64,000 nt of DNA from CAIWHR01 sp963846855 (GTDB taxonomy: Bacteria; Pseudomonadota; Gammaproteobacteria; Burkholderiales; Casimicrobiaceae). Positions 15,950-27,800 of this stretch are shown here, in pieces (positions within the stretch are counted from its first letter, which is position 1; each line of letters opens with the position of its first letter). The notes below the pieces were generated by a model, which had not been told where the DNA came from, did no database searches, and was given only the letters and a program-made list of their open reading frames with translations. Location of the stretch: positions 620,001-684,000 of the forward strand of contig CAWJXK010000008.1 in NCBI GenBank assembly GCA_963846855.1, written 5' to 3'. A program made the translations under genes and the position numbers.

Positions 15950-16966
15950 ATGAAGGTCTACTACGAAAAAGACGCCGACCTGTCGCTGATCAAGGGCCGC
16001 AAGGTCACGATCGTGGGCTACGGCTCGCAGGGCCACGCCCATGCGCTCAACCTGCACGATTCGGGCGTCAAGGTGACGGTCGGGCTGCGCAAGGGCGGGG
16101 CCTCGTGGGACAAGGCGAAGAAGGCCGGTCTCAAGGTCGCCGAGGTCGGCGCCGCCGTGAAGGGTGCGGACATCGTGATGATGCTGATGCCGGACGAGAA
16201 TATCGCCGCCGTCTACGCGAGCGAGGTCGAGCCCAACATCGGCAAGGGTGCGACGCTCGCGTTCGCGCACGGGTTCAACATCCATTATGCGCAGATCGTG
16301 CCGCGTCCGGATCTCGACGTCGTGATGATCGCGCCGAAGGCGCCGGGGCACACGGTCAGGTCGACGTACGTCGCCGGCGGCGGCGTGCCGATGCTGATCG
16401 CGGTCCATCAGGACGCGTCGAGGAAGGCGCGCGATCTCGCGCTGTCGTACGCGGCGGCGATCGGCGGCGCGCGTGCCGGCGTGATCGAGACCAACTTCCG
16501 CGAGGAGACCGAGACCGATCTCTTCGGCGAGCAGACCGTGCTGTGCGGCGGGCTGGTCGAGCTCATCAAGGCGGGCTTCGAGACGCTGACCGAAGCGGGC
16601 TACGCTCCGGAAATGGCGTATTTCGAGTGCCTGCACGAGGTGAAGCTGATCGTCGACCTCATCTACGAGGGCGGCATCGCGAACATGAACTACTCGATCT
16701 CGAACAACGCGGAATTCGGCGAGTACGTGACCGGGCCCAAGATCGTGACCGCCGCGACGAAGGACGCGATGCGGGAGGCGCTGACGAGGATCCAGACCGG
16801 CGAGTACGCGAAGGAGTTCATCCTCGAGAACCGTGCGGGCGCGCCGACGCTGCTCGCGCGACGGCGACTCACGGCCGAGCATCCGATCGAGGTCGTCGGC
16901 GAGAAGCTGCGCTCGATGATGCCGTGGATACGCAAGAACAAGCTCGTCGACCGCGCGCGCAACTGA
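15950..16966 (+). CDS. ilvC: ketol-acid reductoisomerase
   Basis: NADPH-dependent, Mg-dependent enzyme that isomerises and reduces acetolactate to dihydroxyisovalerate. The 338-residue product is a class I (short) enzyme with the nucleotide-binding motif GYGSQGHAHALNLHDSG, the HGFNIHY segment and the metal-binding ETNFREETETDLFGEQ and FECLHEVK motifs. The second ATG at 15950 is chosen because GGGG at 15939-15942 is correctly spaced for it and MKVYYEKDADLSLIKG is the family start; the ATG at 15944 is too close. Confidence 0.97.
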   Translation: MKVYYEKDADLSLIKGRKVTIVGYGSQGHAHALNLHDSGVKVTVGLRKGGASWDKAKKAGLKVAEVGAAVKGADIVMMLMPDENIAAVYASEVEPNIGKGATLAFAHGFNIHYAQIVPRPDLDVVMIAPKAPGHTVRSTYVAGGGVPMLIAVHQDASRKARDLALSYAAAIGGARAGVIETNFREETETDLFGEQTVLCGGLVELIKAGFETLTEAGYAPEMAYFECLHEVKLIVDLIYEGGIANMNYSISNNAEFGEYVTGPKIVTAATKDAMREALTRIQTGEYAKEFILENRAGAPTLLARRRLTAEHPIEVVGEKLRSMMPWIRKNKLVDRARN

Positions 16967-16977
16967 GTGAGGGACCC

Positions 16978-17307
16978 ATGACCGCGAATCGCGCAATGAC
17001 ATCGAGGTGGCCGCAGCGCCGGTCCCGGCAACGCGGGTGGGCGGGGCTCATCGTTCTCCTGCTGGCGCTTCTCATCGTCGGCTTCCTCGCGAAGGACGCG
17101 CTGATGAAATACGGTCTCTCCGGAAGCACCGTCGTCGGCGCGCCTGCCAAGGGCGGTCCGACAGCGGCCGCACCGGCCGCGCCTCCCGGCAGCGCCGCGT
17201 CCATCCAGTCCGGGACGCCGCCGATTCAGCGCGCGCGCGCCGCCGACGCGTTCGTGCAGACGCAATCCGAAGAAAACAAACGGAAGATCGACGACGCGGC
17301 GAAATGA
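16978..17307 (+). CDS. small single-span membrane protein, unknown
   Basis: A 109-residue protein with a basic N-terminus, one membrane segment (AGLIVLLLALLIVGFLA, about residues 21-37) and an Ala/Pro-rich outer part ending in a charged tail (SEENKRKIDDAAK). It starts 11 bases after ilvC with AGGGA as ribosome site, and overlaps the next gene by 4 bases (ATGA). I do not recognise the family. Its place suggests expression with ilvC, but there is no evidence of a metabolic link. Confidence 0.7.
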   Translation: MTANRAMTSRWPQRRSRQRGWAGLIVLLLALLIVGFLAKDALMKYGLSGSTVVGAPAKGGPTAAAPAAPPGSAASIQSGTPPIQRARAADAFVQTQSEENKRKIDDAAK

Positions 17308-17654
17308 GCGAGCCGACGCCGCGCGGTAACGCCGCGGGCCGGACCGCGCCGGCCGGGCGTCGCGCGCCGAGGGCTCCCGCGATCCGCGGCAAGGCGACGG
17401 GGAAACCGAACGCGCGCCCCCGGCTTCGCAAGCCGGACATCGACGTCGATCGCATCGTCGTGCTGCGATTCGCGCTCGTCCTCGTCGTGCTCGCATTCCT
17501 CTATCTGGTAGTGTGGATCGGCATGCGCGCATTCGGCGACGGCGCAAGACAGGCGAAGACGATGGATCGCGTCATCATCGATGCGACGGCGCCGCCTGCG
17601 CCGCCCACGGTGCCGGGGACCGAACCCGCGAAGGCCGGAACGTCGCCTCCGTAG
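17304..17654 (+). CDS. small single-span membrane protein, unknown
   Basis: A 116-residue protein with an Arg/Ala-rich cytosolic N-terminus, one membrane span (VVLRFALVLVVLAFLYLVVWIG) and a Pro-rich tail (TAPPAPPTVPGTEPAKAG). The start overlaps the previous gene by ATGA, so the pair is translationally coupled. Both proteins are bitopic and could form a complex, which is inference. I know no family match. Confidence 0.68.
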   Translation: MSEPTPRGNAAGRTAPAGRRAPRAPAIRGKATGKPNARPRLRKPDIDVDRIVVLRFALVLVVLAFLYLVVWIGMRAFGDGARQAKTMDRVIIDATAPPAPPTVPGTEPAKAGTSPP

Positions 17655-17739
17655 CGCGATTGAGCATTGCGCGGACCGGCCGGCGCCGCGGCGGTCGGGC
17701 TGATAAAATCGGCGTCACGCCGCTTTTTCCGCGCCTCCC

Positions 17740-18390
17740 GTGTCCAATTACCCTCATCCGATTCTCGCCCGCGAGGGCTGGCCGTTCATCGCGATCGGCT
17801 TCGTCGTCGCGGTCGCGCTGTCCGCGTGGACGCCATGGTTCGTCGCCGTCATCGGCTGGGCCGCCCTGCTGTTCGTCGTCCAGTTCTTTCGCGACCCGGC
17901 GCGCGTTGTTCCGCAGCAGCCGAACGCCGTGCTGGCCCCCGCCGACGGCCGGGTCGTCGCGGTCGGCAGCGCCCGCGACTCGTACGTCGACCGTGACGCG
18001 CTGAAGATCAGCGTGTTCATGAACGTGTTCAACGTGCATTCGAATCGGAGCCCGATCGACGGCAAGGTCGTCGGCGCCTGGTATCACGCCGGCAGTTTCC
18101 TCAATGCGGCGCTGGACAAGGCGTCGCTCGAGAACGAACGCAACGTGCTGCATCTTCGCCGCGGCGACGGCCGCGACGTCACCTGCGTTCAGATCGCGGG
18201 CCTGATCGCGCGGCGCATTCTCTGTTACGCGAAGGTGGGTGACGCGCTCGCGCGCGGACAGCGCTACGGCTTCATTCGCTTCGGATCGCGGGTCGACGTC
18301 TACCTGCCCACCGACGCGGTGCTCCGGGTCGCGGTCGGCGACGTCGTGCACGCCACCGAGACGGTGCTGGCGGAGCTTCCGCCGCCCTGA
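17740..18390 (+). CDS. psd: phosphatidylserine decarboxylase (short form)
   Basis: Pyruvoyl enzyme that converts phosphatidylserine to phosphatidylethanolamine at the inner membrane. The 216-residue protein is the short (archaeal/rhizobial-like) form: N-terminal hydrophobic segments, VLAPADGRVV, NVHSNRSPIDG and the self-cleavage site RFGSRVD with Ser183 becoming the pyruvoyl group. The start is a GTG at 17740. A TAAAAT at 17704-17709 is a possible -10. It lies directly upstream of pssA, which supplies its substrate. Confidence 0.94.
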   Translation: MSNYPHPILAREGWPFIAIGFVVAVALSAWTPWFVAVIGWAALLFVVQFFRDPARVVPQQPNAVLAPADGRVVAVGSARDSYVDRDALKISVFMNVFNVHSNRSPIDGKVVGAWYHAGSFLNAALDKASLENERNVLHLRRGDGRDVTCVQIAGLIARRILCYAKVGDALARGQRYGFIRFGSRVDVYLPTDAVLRVAVGDVVHATETVLAELPPP

Positions 18391-18447
18391 CCCGCGGCGC
18401 CTCGCAAGGGTTTCCGGGCGCGCGGTTTATGCTACCTTGAAGCGGAC

Positions 18448-19215
18448 ATGGCCGATTTCGACACCCAGCGCGCGCTTCGGAAGAACCGCGTTCGACGACG
18501 TGGCATCTACCTGCTGCCGAACCTGTTGACGACAGGCGCGCTCTTCGCCGGCTTCTACGCGATCGTGCAGGCGATGAACCTGCGCTTCGACCAGGCGTCG
18601 ATCGCCATCTTCATCGCGATGGTCCTGGACGGCCTCGACGGCCGCGTAGCCCGGCTCACCCGCACGCAAAGCGCGTTCGGCGCCGAATACGACAGCCTCG
18701 CCGACATGGTGTCGTTCGGCGCCGCGCCCGCGCTGATCGTCTACGAGTGGTCGCTCAAGGGGATGGGCAAGCTGGGCTGGATCGCCGCGTTCGTCTACGT
18801 GGCGGGAGCGGCGCTGCGGCTCGCGCGGTTCAACACGATGCTCGACGTCGCCGACAAGCGCTGGTTCACCGGCATTCCAAGTCCGGCCGCGGCGGCGTTG
18901 GTCGCCGGATTCGTCTGGATCGTCGACGACTACAACATCGATCCCGCGAGCCTGAAAGTGTGGGCGTGGATCATCACCGTGTTCGCCGGCCTCACGATGG
19001 TCAGCAACATCCGCTACTACAGCTTCAAGACGATCAACCTGAAGCGCAGCGTGCCGTTCCTCGCCATCTTTGCCTTCGTGCTGGTGATCGCGCTCCTCTC
19101 CTACCAGCCGGCCATCGTGATCTTCGCAGGCTGCGTCGGCTACGCGATCTCCGGCTACGCGGCCTCGGCGTGGCTCGCGCTGCGGCGCCGGCGCAATCAC
19201 CCGCCTGCGGCCTGA
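18448..19215 (+). CDS. pssA: CDP-diacylglycerol--serine O-phosphatidyltransferase
   Basis: Integral membrane enzyme making phosphatidylserine from CDP-diacylglycerol and serine. The 255-residue protein carries the CDP-alcohol phosphotransferase motif DGLDGRVARLTRTQSAFGAEYDSLADMVSFG with its four metal-binding aspartates, and about six further membrane segments. With psd upstream it forms a two-step phosphatidylethanolamine unit. A terminator is not obvious before the leu promoter. Confidence 0.95.
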   Translation: MADFDTQRALRKNRVRRRGIYLLPNLLTTGALFAGFYAIVQAMNLRFDQASIAIFIAMVLDGLDGRVARLTRTQSAFGAEYDSLADMVSFGAAPALIVYEWSLKGMGKLGWIAAFVYVAGAALRLARFNTMLDVADKRWFTGIPSPAAAALVAGFVWIVDDYNIDPASLKVWAWIITVFAGLTMVSNIRYYSFKTINLKRSVPFLAIFAFVLVIALLSYQPAIVIFAGCVGYAISGYAASAWLALRRRRNHPPAA

Positions 19216-19237
19216 CGCCGGCGTTTGCCGGAAGCCC

Positions 19238-19267
19238 TTGCTTTTGCGGCGAAATCCCGGGTATAGT
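19238..19267 (+). promoter_or_regulatory. sigma-70 promoter of the leu leader and leuA
   Basis: TTGCTT at 19238-19243 and TATAGT at 19262-19267 are separated by 18 bases. The expected start, about seven bases after the -10, is at or next to the ATG of the leader peptide at 19274, so the transcript may be leaderless. Confidence 0.65.
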
Positions 19268-19273
19268 CGTTCC

Positions 19274-19366
19274 ATGAGCAGCTTGCGCACCGCATTTCCG
19301 CTTCCGCGCCTTTCCGCGATCGCCCTCCTGGGCGGTCTGCTGCTGCTGCGCCCCGCGCGCAGATAA
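19274..19366 (+). CDS. leuL: leucine-rich leader peptide of leuA
   Basis: A 30-residue open frame, MSSLRTAFPLPRLSAIALLG followed by GLLLLRPARR. Nine of the thirty residues are leucine, with four consecutive leucine codons (ctc-free CTG run at 19335-19348) near the end. It lies between a good promoter and leuA, whose product is the first enzyme of leucine synthesis. This is the layout of a transcription-attenuation leader: ribosomes pausing at the leucine codons when charged leucyl-tRNA is scarce would favour read-through. The peptide is seen directly; regulation is inferred from the well-known leu/trp paradigm. No ribosome site precedes the ATG, consistent with leaderless translation. Confidence 0.72.
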   Translation: MSSLRTAFPLPRLSAIALLGGLLLLRPARR

Positions 19367-19395
19367 CCCACCCCCCTCAATTCGAGCAGTCCCGT

Positions 19396-19455
19396 GTCCG
19401 TCCTCGCGACGGACGCCGAATGTCGTCAGCGCGCCCCGCAAACGGGCGCCCGTTT
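19396..19455 (+). promoter_or_regulatory. candidate attenuator hairpins before leuA
   Basis: GTCCGTC at 19396-19402 pairs perfectly with GACGGAC at 19408-19414 around a five-base loop. A second element, the 16-base palindrome AAACGGGCGCCCGTTT at 19440-19455, ends in a short T run just before the leuA ribosome site (AGGA at 19458-19461). Either could be the antiterminator/terminator pair or a ribosome-site control. No long U tract is present, so an intrinsic terminator would be weak. Confidence 0.42.
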
Positions 19456-19468
19456 CCAGGACATCGCC

Positions 19469-21202
19469 ATGAAGATCGACCCTGCACGCAAATACCGGCC
19501 GTACGCGCCGGTCGAGTTGCCCGACAGACGATGGCCCTCGCGCCGAATCGATCGCGCGCCCGCGTGGTGCAGCGTCGATCTTCGCGACGGGAACCAGGCG
19601 CTGATCGAGCCAATGGATGCCGAGCGGAAAGTGCGGATGTTTCGCCTGCTGGTCGAGCTCGGCTTCAAGGAAATCGAGATCGGCTTTCCGGCGGCCTCGC
19701 AGACCGAGCTCGATTTCGTCCGGCGCCTGATCGACGAGCGGCTCATTCCCGACGACGTCACGGTGCAGGTGCTGACGCAGGCGCGCGAGCCATTAATCCG
19801 GCGCACGTTCGAGGCGCTCGAAGGCGCGCGGCGCGCGATCGTCCACCTCTACAACTCGACGTCGACCACGCAGCGGCGCGTCGTGTTCGGCCAGGACCGC
19901 GCAGGTATCGTCGCGATCGCCGTCAACGGCGCGACGCTGATGCGTGAGCTCGCCGCGCGGCACCCGTCGACCGAGTGGACGTTCCAGTATTCGCCGGAGA
20001 GCTTCACCGGCACCGAGCTCGACTTCGCGAAGGACATCTGCGATGCGGTGACCGCGGTCTGGCAGCCGACGGTGGCGCGCAAGGTCATCATCAACCTTCC
20101 CGCGACGGTCGAGCTCGCGCCGCCCAACGTCTACGCGGATCAGGTCGAATGGATGAGCCGCCACCTCGCGCGGCGCGACAGCATCGTGCTGTCCGTGCAT
20201 CCGCACAACGACCGTGGCTGCGGCGTTGCGGCCGCCGAGCTCTCGCAGATGGCGGGCGCCGAGCGCGTCGAAGGATGTCTCTTCGGCAACGGCGAGCGCA
20301 CCGGCAACGTGTGCCTCGTCACGCTTGCGCTGAACCTGTTCACGCAGGGCGTCGATCCGAAACTCGACCTCTCCGACATCAACGGCATCATCCGCACCGT
20401 CGAGTACGTGAACCAGTTGCCGGTGCACCCGCGCCACCCGTACGGCGGAGACCTCGTGTTCACCGCGTTTTCCGGCTCGCACCAGGACGCGATCAAGAAG
20501 GGTCTCGCCGAACGGACCGCGTTGCAGGCGAAGGGCGAGGCGTTCTGGGACGTTCCGTACCTGCCGATCGATCCGGCGGACGTCGGACGCACCTACGACG
20601 CGGTGATCCGTGTCAACAGCCAGTCGGGCAAGGGCGGTGTCGCCTACCTGCTGGAGCGCGACTACGGCCTGTCGATGCCGCGTCTTCTGCAGATCGAATT
20701 CAGCCAGGTGATCCAGCGGATCGCCGATGCGACCGGCAAGGAGCTCTCCGCCGCGGAGATTCGCGCGGTGTTCGACCGTGAGTACGTCGCGGTCGCCGAG
20801 CCGCTGCGCTATCTCGACCATCGGGCACAGCACAATGCCGACGACGGGCGCGTCGAGCAGCTCGCGGCGCGGCTCGTCGTCGACGGCGCCGAGCGGACGC
20901 TCGAGGGCGCAGGCAACGGTCCGGTCGACGCGTTCGTGAGCGCGCTCCGTCACGCGGGAGGACTCGACGTCCACGTGCAGAACTACCACGAGCACAGCGT
21001 CGGCGCGGGCGAAGATGCAACGGCCGTGTCGTACGTCCAGCTGCGCATCGGCGAGGATCGGTCGGTGTATGGCGTCGGCCTCGATCCCAACATCGTCACC
21101 GCGACGCTGAAGGCCGTGGTGAGCGCCGTCAATCGCGCGATCGCGCAGGGCTTCCTGGACCGGACCGAATTCACGCCGCGCCGCGCGGCTGCCGCCGCGT
21201 AG
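19469..21202 (+). CDS. leuA: 2-isopropylmalate synthase (long form)
   Basis: Condenses acetyl-CoA with 2-oxoisovalerate, committing carbon to leucine. The 577-residue protein is the long, type 2 class known from Actinobacteria and some Proteobacteria: the TIM barrel has WCSVDLRDGNQAL, HLYNSTST, and the metal-binding HPHNDRGC, and it is followed by the C-terminal regulatory LeuA dimer domain where leucine binds. The ATG at 19469 (MKIDPARKYRPYAP) has AGGA seven bases upstream; the frame is open further up but overlaps the hairpins. Expression is probably controlled by the leader at 19274-19366, and the enzyme by leucine feedback. Confidence 0.95.
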   Translation: MKIDPARKYRPYAPVELPDRRWPSRRIDRAPAWCSVDLRDGNQALIEPMDAERKVRMFRLLVELGFKEIEIGFPAASQTELDFVRRLIDERLIPDDVTVQVLTQAREPLIRRTFEALEGARRAIVHLYNSTSTTQRRVVFGQDRAGIVAIAVNGATLMRELAARHPSTEWTFQYSPESFTGTELDFAKDICDAVTAVWQPTVARKVIINLPATVELAPPNVYADQVEWMSRHLARRDSIVLSVHPHNDRGCGVAAAELSQMAGAERVEGCLFGNGERTGNVCLVTLALNLFTQGVDPKLDLSDINGIIRTVEYVNQLPVHPRHPYGGDLVFTAFSGSHQDAIKKGLAERTALQAKGEAFWDVPYLPIDPADVGRTYDAVIRVNSQSGKGGVAYLLERDYGLSMPRLLQIEFSQVIQRIADATGKELSAAEIRAVFDREYVAVAEPLRYLDHRAQHNADDGRVEQLAARLVVDGAERTLEGAGNGPVDAFVSALRHAGGLDVHVQNYHEHSVGAGEDATAVSYVQLRIGEDRSVYGVGLDPNIVTATLKAVVSAVNRAIAQGFLDRTEFTPRRAAAAA

Positions 21203-21386
21203 GCCGGGGGCGGGCTCCGAATGGCAACGGCCCTTTCCACGGGCCGCGCGATGCGCCATTTTGTCGCGTCGCGGGCGCACGCCGAATGCGCTAAAATCAC
21301 AAGCTGCTTCGAAGCATCACGATCGTCGCGGCCGGCTCTCCGGGGGCGCGTGAGATCCTCCTGTCCCGGATTGCGAGAGCGCATCG

Positions 21387-22988
<1,602 letters not shown>

Positions 22989-23068
22989 CGTGCGCCGCGT
23001 GGGGATCGGCGGCCCGAAGGAAGCGGGCGCCGACGTCCTGACGGTTGCGGATTGTGCGTTGCGACAAG

Positions 23069-23090
23069 CGGGCCCCGAGCGGGCCCGTTT
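23069..23090 (+). terminator. Rho-independent terminator after aceB
   Basis: CGGGCCC at 23069-23075 pairs with GGGCCCG at 23081-23087 around a five-base loop, followed by TTT. It ends aceB 80 bases after the stop. The next 210 bases up to the kinase locus show no gene. Confidence 0.75.
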
Positions 23091-23303
23091 CCATTCGGGT
23101 TTCGCTTCCGTTGGCTCCCGACCCGTGCCCCGGCGTGACCGCGGGCCCTGTTCACCGCGGATTCCGCGTCGCGCCTGTACACTAACGCGCGGCCAGCTCT
23201 CCGATGTGAATCGGATCGCGCTGGATGAGTGCGGGCGGCCGGTTCCGCGCGGCGGCTGCCGCGAGCGGAAGCTCTCGCAGCGTTGGGGGACTTCGAGCGG
23301 CAG

Positions 23304-24795
23304 ATGGCAGAGTCCAGGAAACCGAAAAAATCGCCCGCGCGGCGCGCCGTGAAGCCGCGTGCCGGCGAATTGGCTTCGTTCGTCGAGCGCATTCGCGACT
23401 TCGCGTGGGCGGGCCAGCACGCGAAAGCAATCGAGCTCGCGATTGAGGCACTTTCCGCGCCCGGCGCGAGTGTCGCAACCCGCCTCGAACTGCTCGACCT
23501 CCGCGCGGAAAGCTTCATCGCGCAGGGCGACCTCGCGCAGCGCTGCCGAGGACGCCGACGCGATGGTCGTCCTTGCAGACCGCTCGAAGGCATCCGCATT
23601 GAAGGCGCAGGCGCGCAACCGCCTCGCGCTCGTGCAGATGCGCAAGGGCGAGTTCAAGGCGGCGCTTGCCGCCGCAACCGCTGCGCTAAAGGCCGCGCGC
23701 CGGAGCAAACAGGTCCCGCTCGAGGCGATGAGCCTGTTTCGTATCGCGGAAGCGCAGTTCCGCGGAAGATTCATCGACGCAGATGCGGTGCGCAACGCCA
23801 CGCATGCCGCGCGTTTGTTCGAAACACTTGGCGATGCGGTCGGGGAGGGCCGGGCGCTGTGGGCTGCGGCGACCGCGTGTAGCGACCTCGGACGGGTGTC
23901 CGAATGCAACCAGGCTGCCGAGCAGGCGCTGGCGCTGTGCCGGCGCTGCGGCGACCTGTACGGCGTCGGCAACGCGTGCAACGTGCTGAGTTACAACGTG
24001 AAGGACATCGCCGCCGGCTTGCGGTTCCTGAACCAATCGCTCGCCGCATTCGAGTCCGCGGGGTACGTCGAGCGCCAGGGCGTTGCCTTCCACAATCTGG
24101 CCATTCAATACGCCTCGCTCGGTCAGTACCGCCGCGCCAGCCGCCTCGCCGCGAAGGCGGGCGAGATCTATCGCCGCACCGGCGCCAAAGTGGTAACGAC
24201 CAGACACGTCCAGGCGAACGTCGAGCTGGAGATGGGGCATATCGCGGCGGCGCGCGAATTCGCGTCCGACCTGATGACCGAGGTCGAAACCGCTCAAGAC
24301 CCTCAGGACGCCGCGTCCACCGCCCTCCTTCAAGGCTGGCTTGCCTACAAGGATGGGAATGTGTCGCAGGCGCTGCCTCACGTGAAGCGCGCGGTGAAGC
24401 AGCTGCGCGCGCACAAGGACCACGTTTTCGAGCTCGTGGTCCTCGCCAATCTCGCGGAGGTTCAGCTAGCCGCGGGTCATCCGCGCGAAGCACTGACGGC
24501 TTCCCGTCGGGCGACGCGGATGCACGAGTCAATGAGGTTTGCGACGCAAACCGGCACCTCGTCGCCCGCGAACATATGGTGGGTGCACAGCCGGGCGCTT
24601 GCGGCCAACGGGGAGCCTGCGGCAGCGCGCGAGGCGCTCGCGACGGCGTACCGGCTCATGATCGAAGGCATCGCGCACGTGAGCGACGAAGGGCTTCGCC
24701 GCAGTTACCTTGGCCACGTCCACGTCCATCGCGAGATCATCGCCGCATGGCTGAAGGACGCGCGCCGGCGCAGGCTCTCGGCCGCGCGGCGCACC
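23304..24795 (+). pseudogene. TPR-rich N-terminal part of the giant kinase, frame-disrupted
   Basis: This stretch encodes a tetratricopeptide-type helical domain that normally forms one protein with the GAF/kinase part downstream. It begins MAESRKPKKSPARRAVKPRA at 23304, then runs through repeated units such as ERIRDFAWAGQHAKAIELAIEAL, KAQARNRLALVQMRKGEFKAALAA, ECNQAAEQALALCRRCGDLYG and AHKDHVFELVVLANLAEVQLAAGHPREAL. The frame changes by one base near 23535-23545 and again near 24780-24800, after which it joins the frame of the kinase. No large deletion is seen and the residues on both sides of each shift continue the same domain, so one-base indels are responsible. Such TPR regions usually bind partner proteins. 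Whether the shifts are real or sequencing errors cannot be told from this sequence. Confidence 0.6.
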
Positions 24796-24802
24796 GCCCA
24801 CC

Positions 24803-27800
24803 TTGCCGGTCGAAGCCAGTCTGCGCGAGCCGTTCGAGCGTCTGGTCGACACGGGGCTGCGCCTGAACGAGCTGCGCAGCTCCGGGGAATTACACGAATT
24901 TCTGATCGACGAGGCCACCGAGCTTTCCGGCGCCGAGCGCGTGCTGCTCGTGACTGGAATGGCCGGACGGCTTGCGTCTCGCAGGCTCGCTCGTGCCGCG
25001 CGGCGAGGATGCCGCGGCGCTCCTGCTCGACGTGGCGTCCGTGCGCTTCACGAGGTCCGCCGGACACGCGCCGCGAGCCTCGCGCACATTCCGGAAGGCG
25101 CCGATCCGCTGGAACAGCGCTCGCGCATGATTGCGCCTCTGATCGCGCAGCGCGAGCTCCTGGGCTATCTGTATTGCGACATCGATGGCGCGTTCGGGCG
25201 CTTCCGGCGACTCCGATCGCGATCTCTCGGCATGCTCGCGAGCCAGGCCGCGGTGGCGCTGGACAACGCGCAGTGGTCGCAGGGCCTGGAGGAGAAAGTC
25301 GCACAGCGCACCGAGGAATTGAGCGCGTCCAAGGCAGTGATCGAGCAGCGCGCGAACGAGCTCGCGATCATCAACAGCATCCAGGAAGGGATGGCGGCCG
25401 AGCTCGACTTCCAGGCGATCGTCGACCTCGTCGGCGACAAGCTTCGCGGAGTGTTCAATACACCGATGACCTCGGCATCCGTTGGTACGACGAGAACGCC
25501 AATCTCGTCCATTACTCTACCAGTACGAGCATGGGCAAGCGTCTGCAACCGAGCCGCAACCGCCGACGCCGGGCGGATGGGCGAGACGATCGTGCAAACG
25601 CGTCGGCCGCTTGGTCGTGAATACCGCCGCCGAGTTTGCCAACATTGCGGGCTCAGGACGATGCCGGGCACCGATCAGAGCTACTCGCTGATCGGCAAGT
25701 ACCCATTCTCGGCAGCGACCGCGTCCTTGGCATCCATTTCGATGGAAAACTACGAGCGCGAGAACGCATACGGCAAGGCGGAGGTGCGCCTACTCACGAC
25801 CGTCGCCGCTTGCATGGGCATCGCGCTGGAGAATGCGCGGCTCTTCGACGAGACGCAGCACCTGCTCAAGGAAACGGAGCAACGCAACGCAGAGCTTGCG
25901 ATCATCAACAGCGTACAGGCCGCGCTCGCGGCCGAGCTCAGCATCCAGGGCATCTACGATGCGGTCGGCGACAAGATCCGCGACATCTTCCACAACACGG
26001 ACATGACGATTCGCATCTACGATGCCGCCACCAACATTGTCCATTATCCCTACGTCTACGAGAACGGAAAGCGGAGCGTGGTCGAGGCGCATCCGTTGAT
26101 CGAGGGCTTCTCCGCGCATGTGATCCGCACGCGCGAGCCACTCGTGCTCAACGAGGACGTCCGGGGAGCGATGGCGCAATACGGGAGCTACGTGTTCCCG
26201 GGTACCGAGCCGGAGAAATCGTCGATCTGGGTGCCGCTCGTGACCGGCGACCAGGCGCGCGGCCTCATCAACCTGGTCAACATGGAGCGCGAGCACGCGT
26301 TCAGCGATTCGGACATGCGCCTGCTCCAGACGCTCGCAAACAGCATGAGCGTCGCGCTGGAGAACGCCCGCCTGTTCGACGAGACGCAGCATCTGCTGAA
26401 GGAGACCGAGCAGCGCGCCGCCGAGCTTGCGATCATCAACTCGATACAGCAGGGAATCGCGGCCGAGCTGGATTTTCAGTCTATCGTCGACCTCGTGGGC
26501 GACAAGCTGCGCGAGGTCTTCAGTACGCCGGACCTCGGCATCAGTTGGTATAACGAAAGCAGCGGCCTGCTTCACTATCTTTACATGTACGAACACGGCC
26601 AACGACTGGCCATCGAACCACAACCGCCAAATCCCGGCGGCAGCTTCGAGACGATGGTCGGGACGCGCGCGCCATACGTGCTCAATACCGCTGCAGACTA
26701 CGAAAAACGGGGGGAATTTACCTTCCCCGGCACCGACCGAAGCAAATCGCTGATCAACGTCCCCATCATAAGCAGCGACCGCGTGCTCGGGGCAATCAGT
26801 ATCGAAAATTACGAGCGCGAAAACGCCTACGGCGAATCCGAGCTGCGCCTGCTTACCACCATCGCCGCTTCGCTGGGCGCCGCGCTCGAGAATGCGCGCC
26901 TTTTCGACGAGACGCAGCGGTTGCTGAAGGAGACCGAGCAGCGCAACGCCGAGCTCGCGGTGATCAACAGCATCCAGCAGGGCGTGGGCGCCGAGCTCAA
27001 CTTCCAGGCCATCGTGGATCTGGTCGGCGACAAGCTGCGCGAGGTGTTTCACACCGGCGACATGGCCATCACCTGGCGTGACGAGGCGGCCGGTATCGCC
27101 CGCTTCCTGTATTCGTACGAGCACGGCGTGCGGCTTCGCAACCAGACGGTCCCCTTCGATCCGGAACGTCCGGTGTACAAGGCGCTGCTCGGGCGCCAAC
27201 CTGTCGTCATCAAGGATCGGGCTGCCGCGGATGCGCTCGACATCCGGACGTTCGAGGGCACGGACCGGAGCAAGTCCTCGGTATTCGTCCCGATGTTTGC
27301 CGGAGAACGCATGCTCGGTACGATCATCGTCGAGAACTACGAGCGCGAGGACGCGTTCGACGAGGCCGATGTGCGTCTGCTCGGCACCGTCGCGGCGAGC
27401 ATGGGCGTGGCGCTGGAGAACGCGCGCCTGTTCGACGAAACGCAGCGCCTGTTCAAGGAAAGCGAGCAGCGAGCCGCCGAGCTCGCGATCATCAACAGCG
27501 TGCAGGAAGGCCTCGCCGCGCAGCTCGACTTCCAGGCGATCATCGACCTCGTCGGCGACAAGATTGCCGAGATCTTCGGCACGAAGGCCATGTCGATCGC
27601 GCTGCTCGACAAGGCGAGCGGCATGCTCGCGATGCCGTATTACCTCGAGCACGGCGAGCGCTTTTCGGTCGAGCCGTTTCCGGTCGGCGTGGGCCTGACC
27701 GGCCATGTCATCGAGACCCGTGCGCCTCTGGTGATCAGCGAGAATTTGCTGGAGCGCGCCCGGGAGCTTGGCGCCAAGCCCGTGGGCGACGCGTCCGTTT

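Noticed and set aside
23069..23300. A small gene between aceB and the kinase locus
   Set aside because: The open frame there covers the aceB terminator and has no ribosome site or domain.
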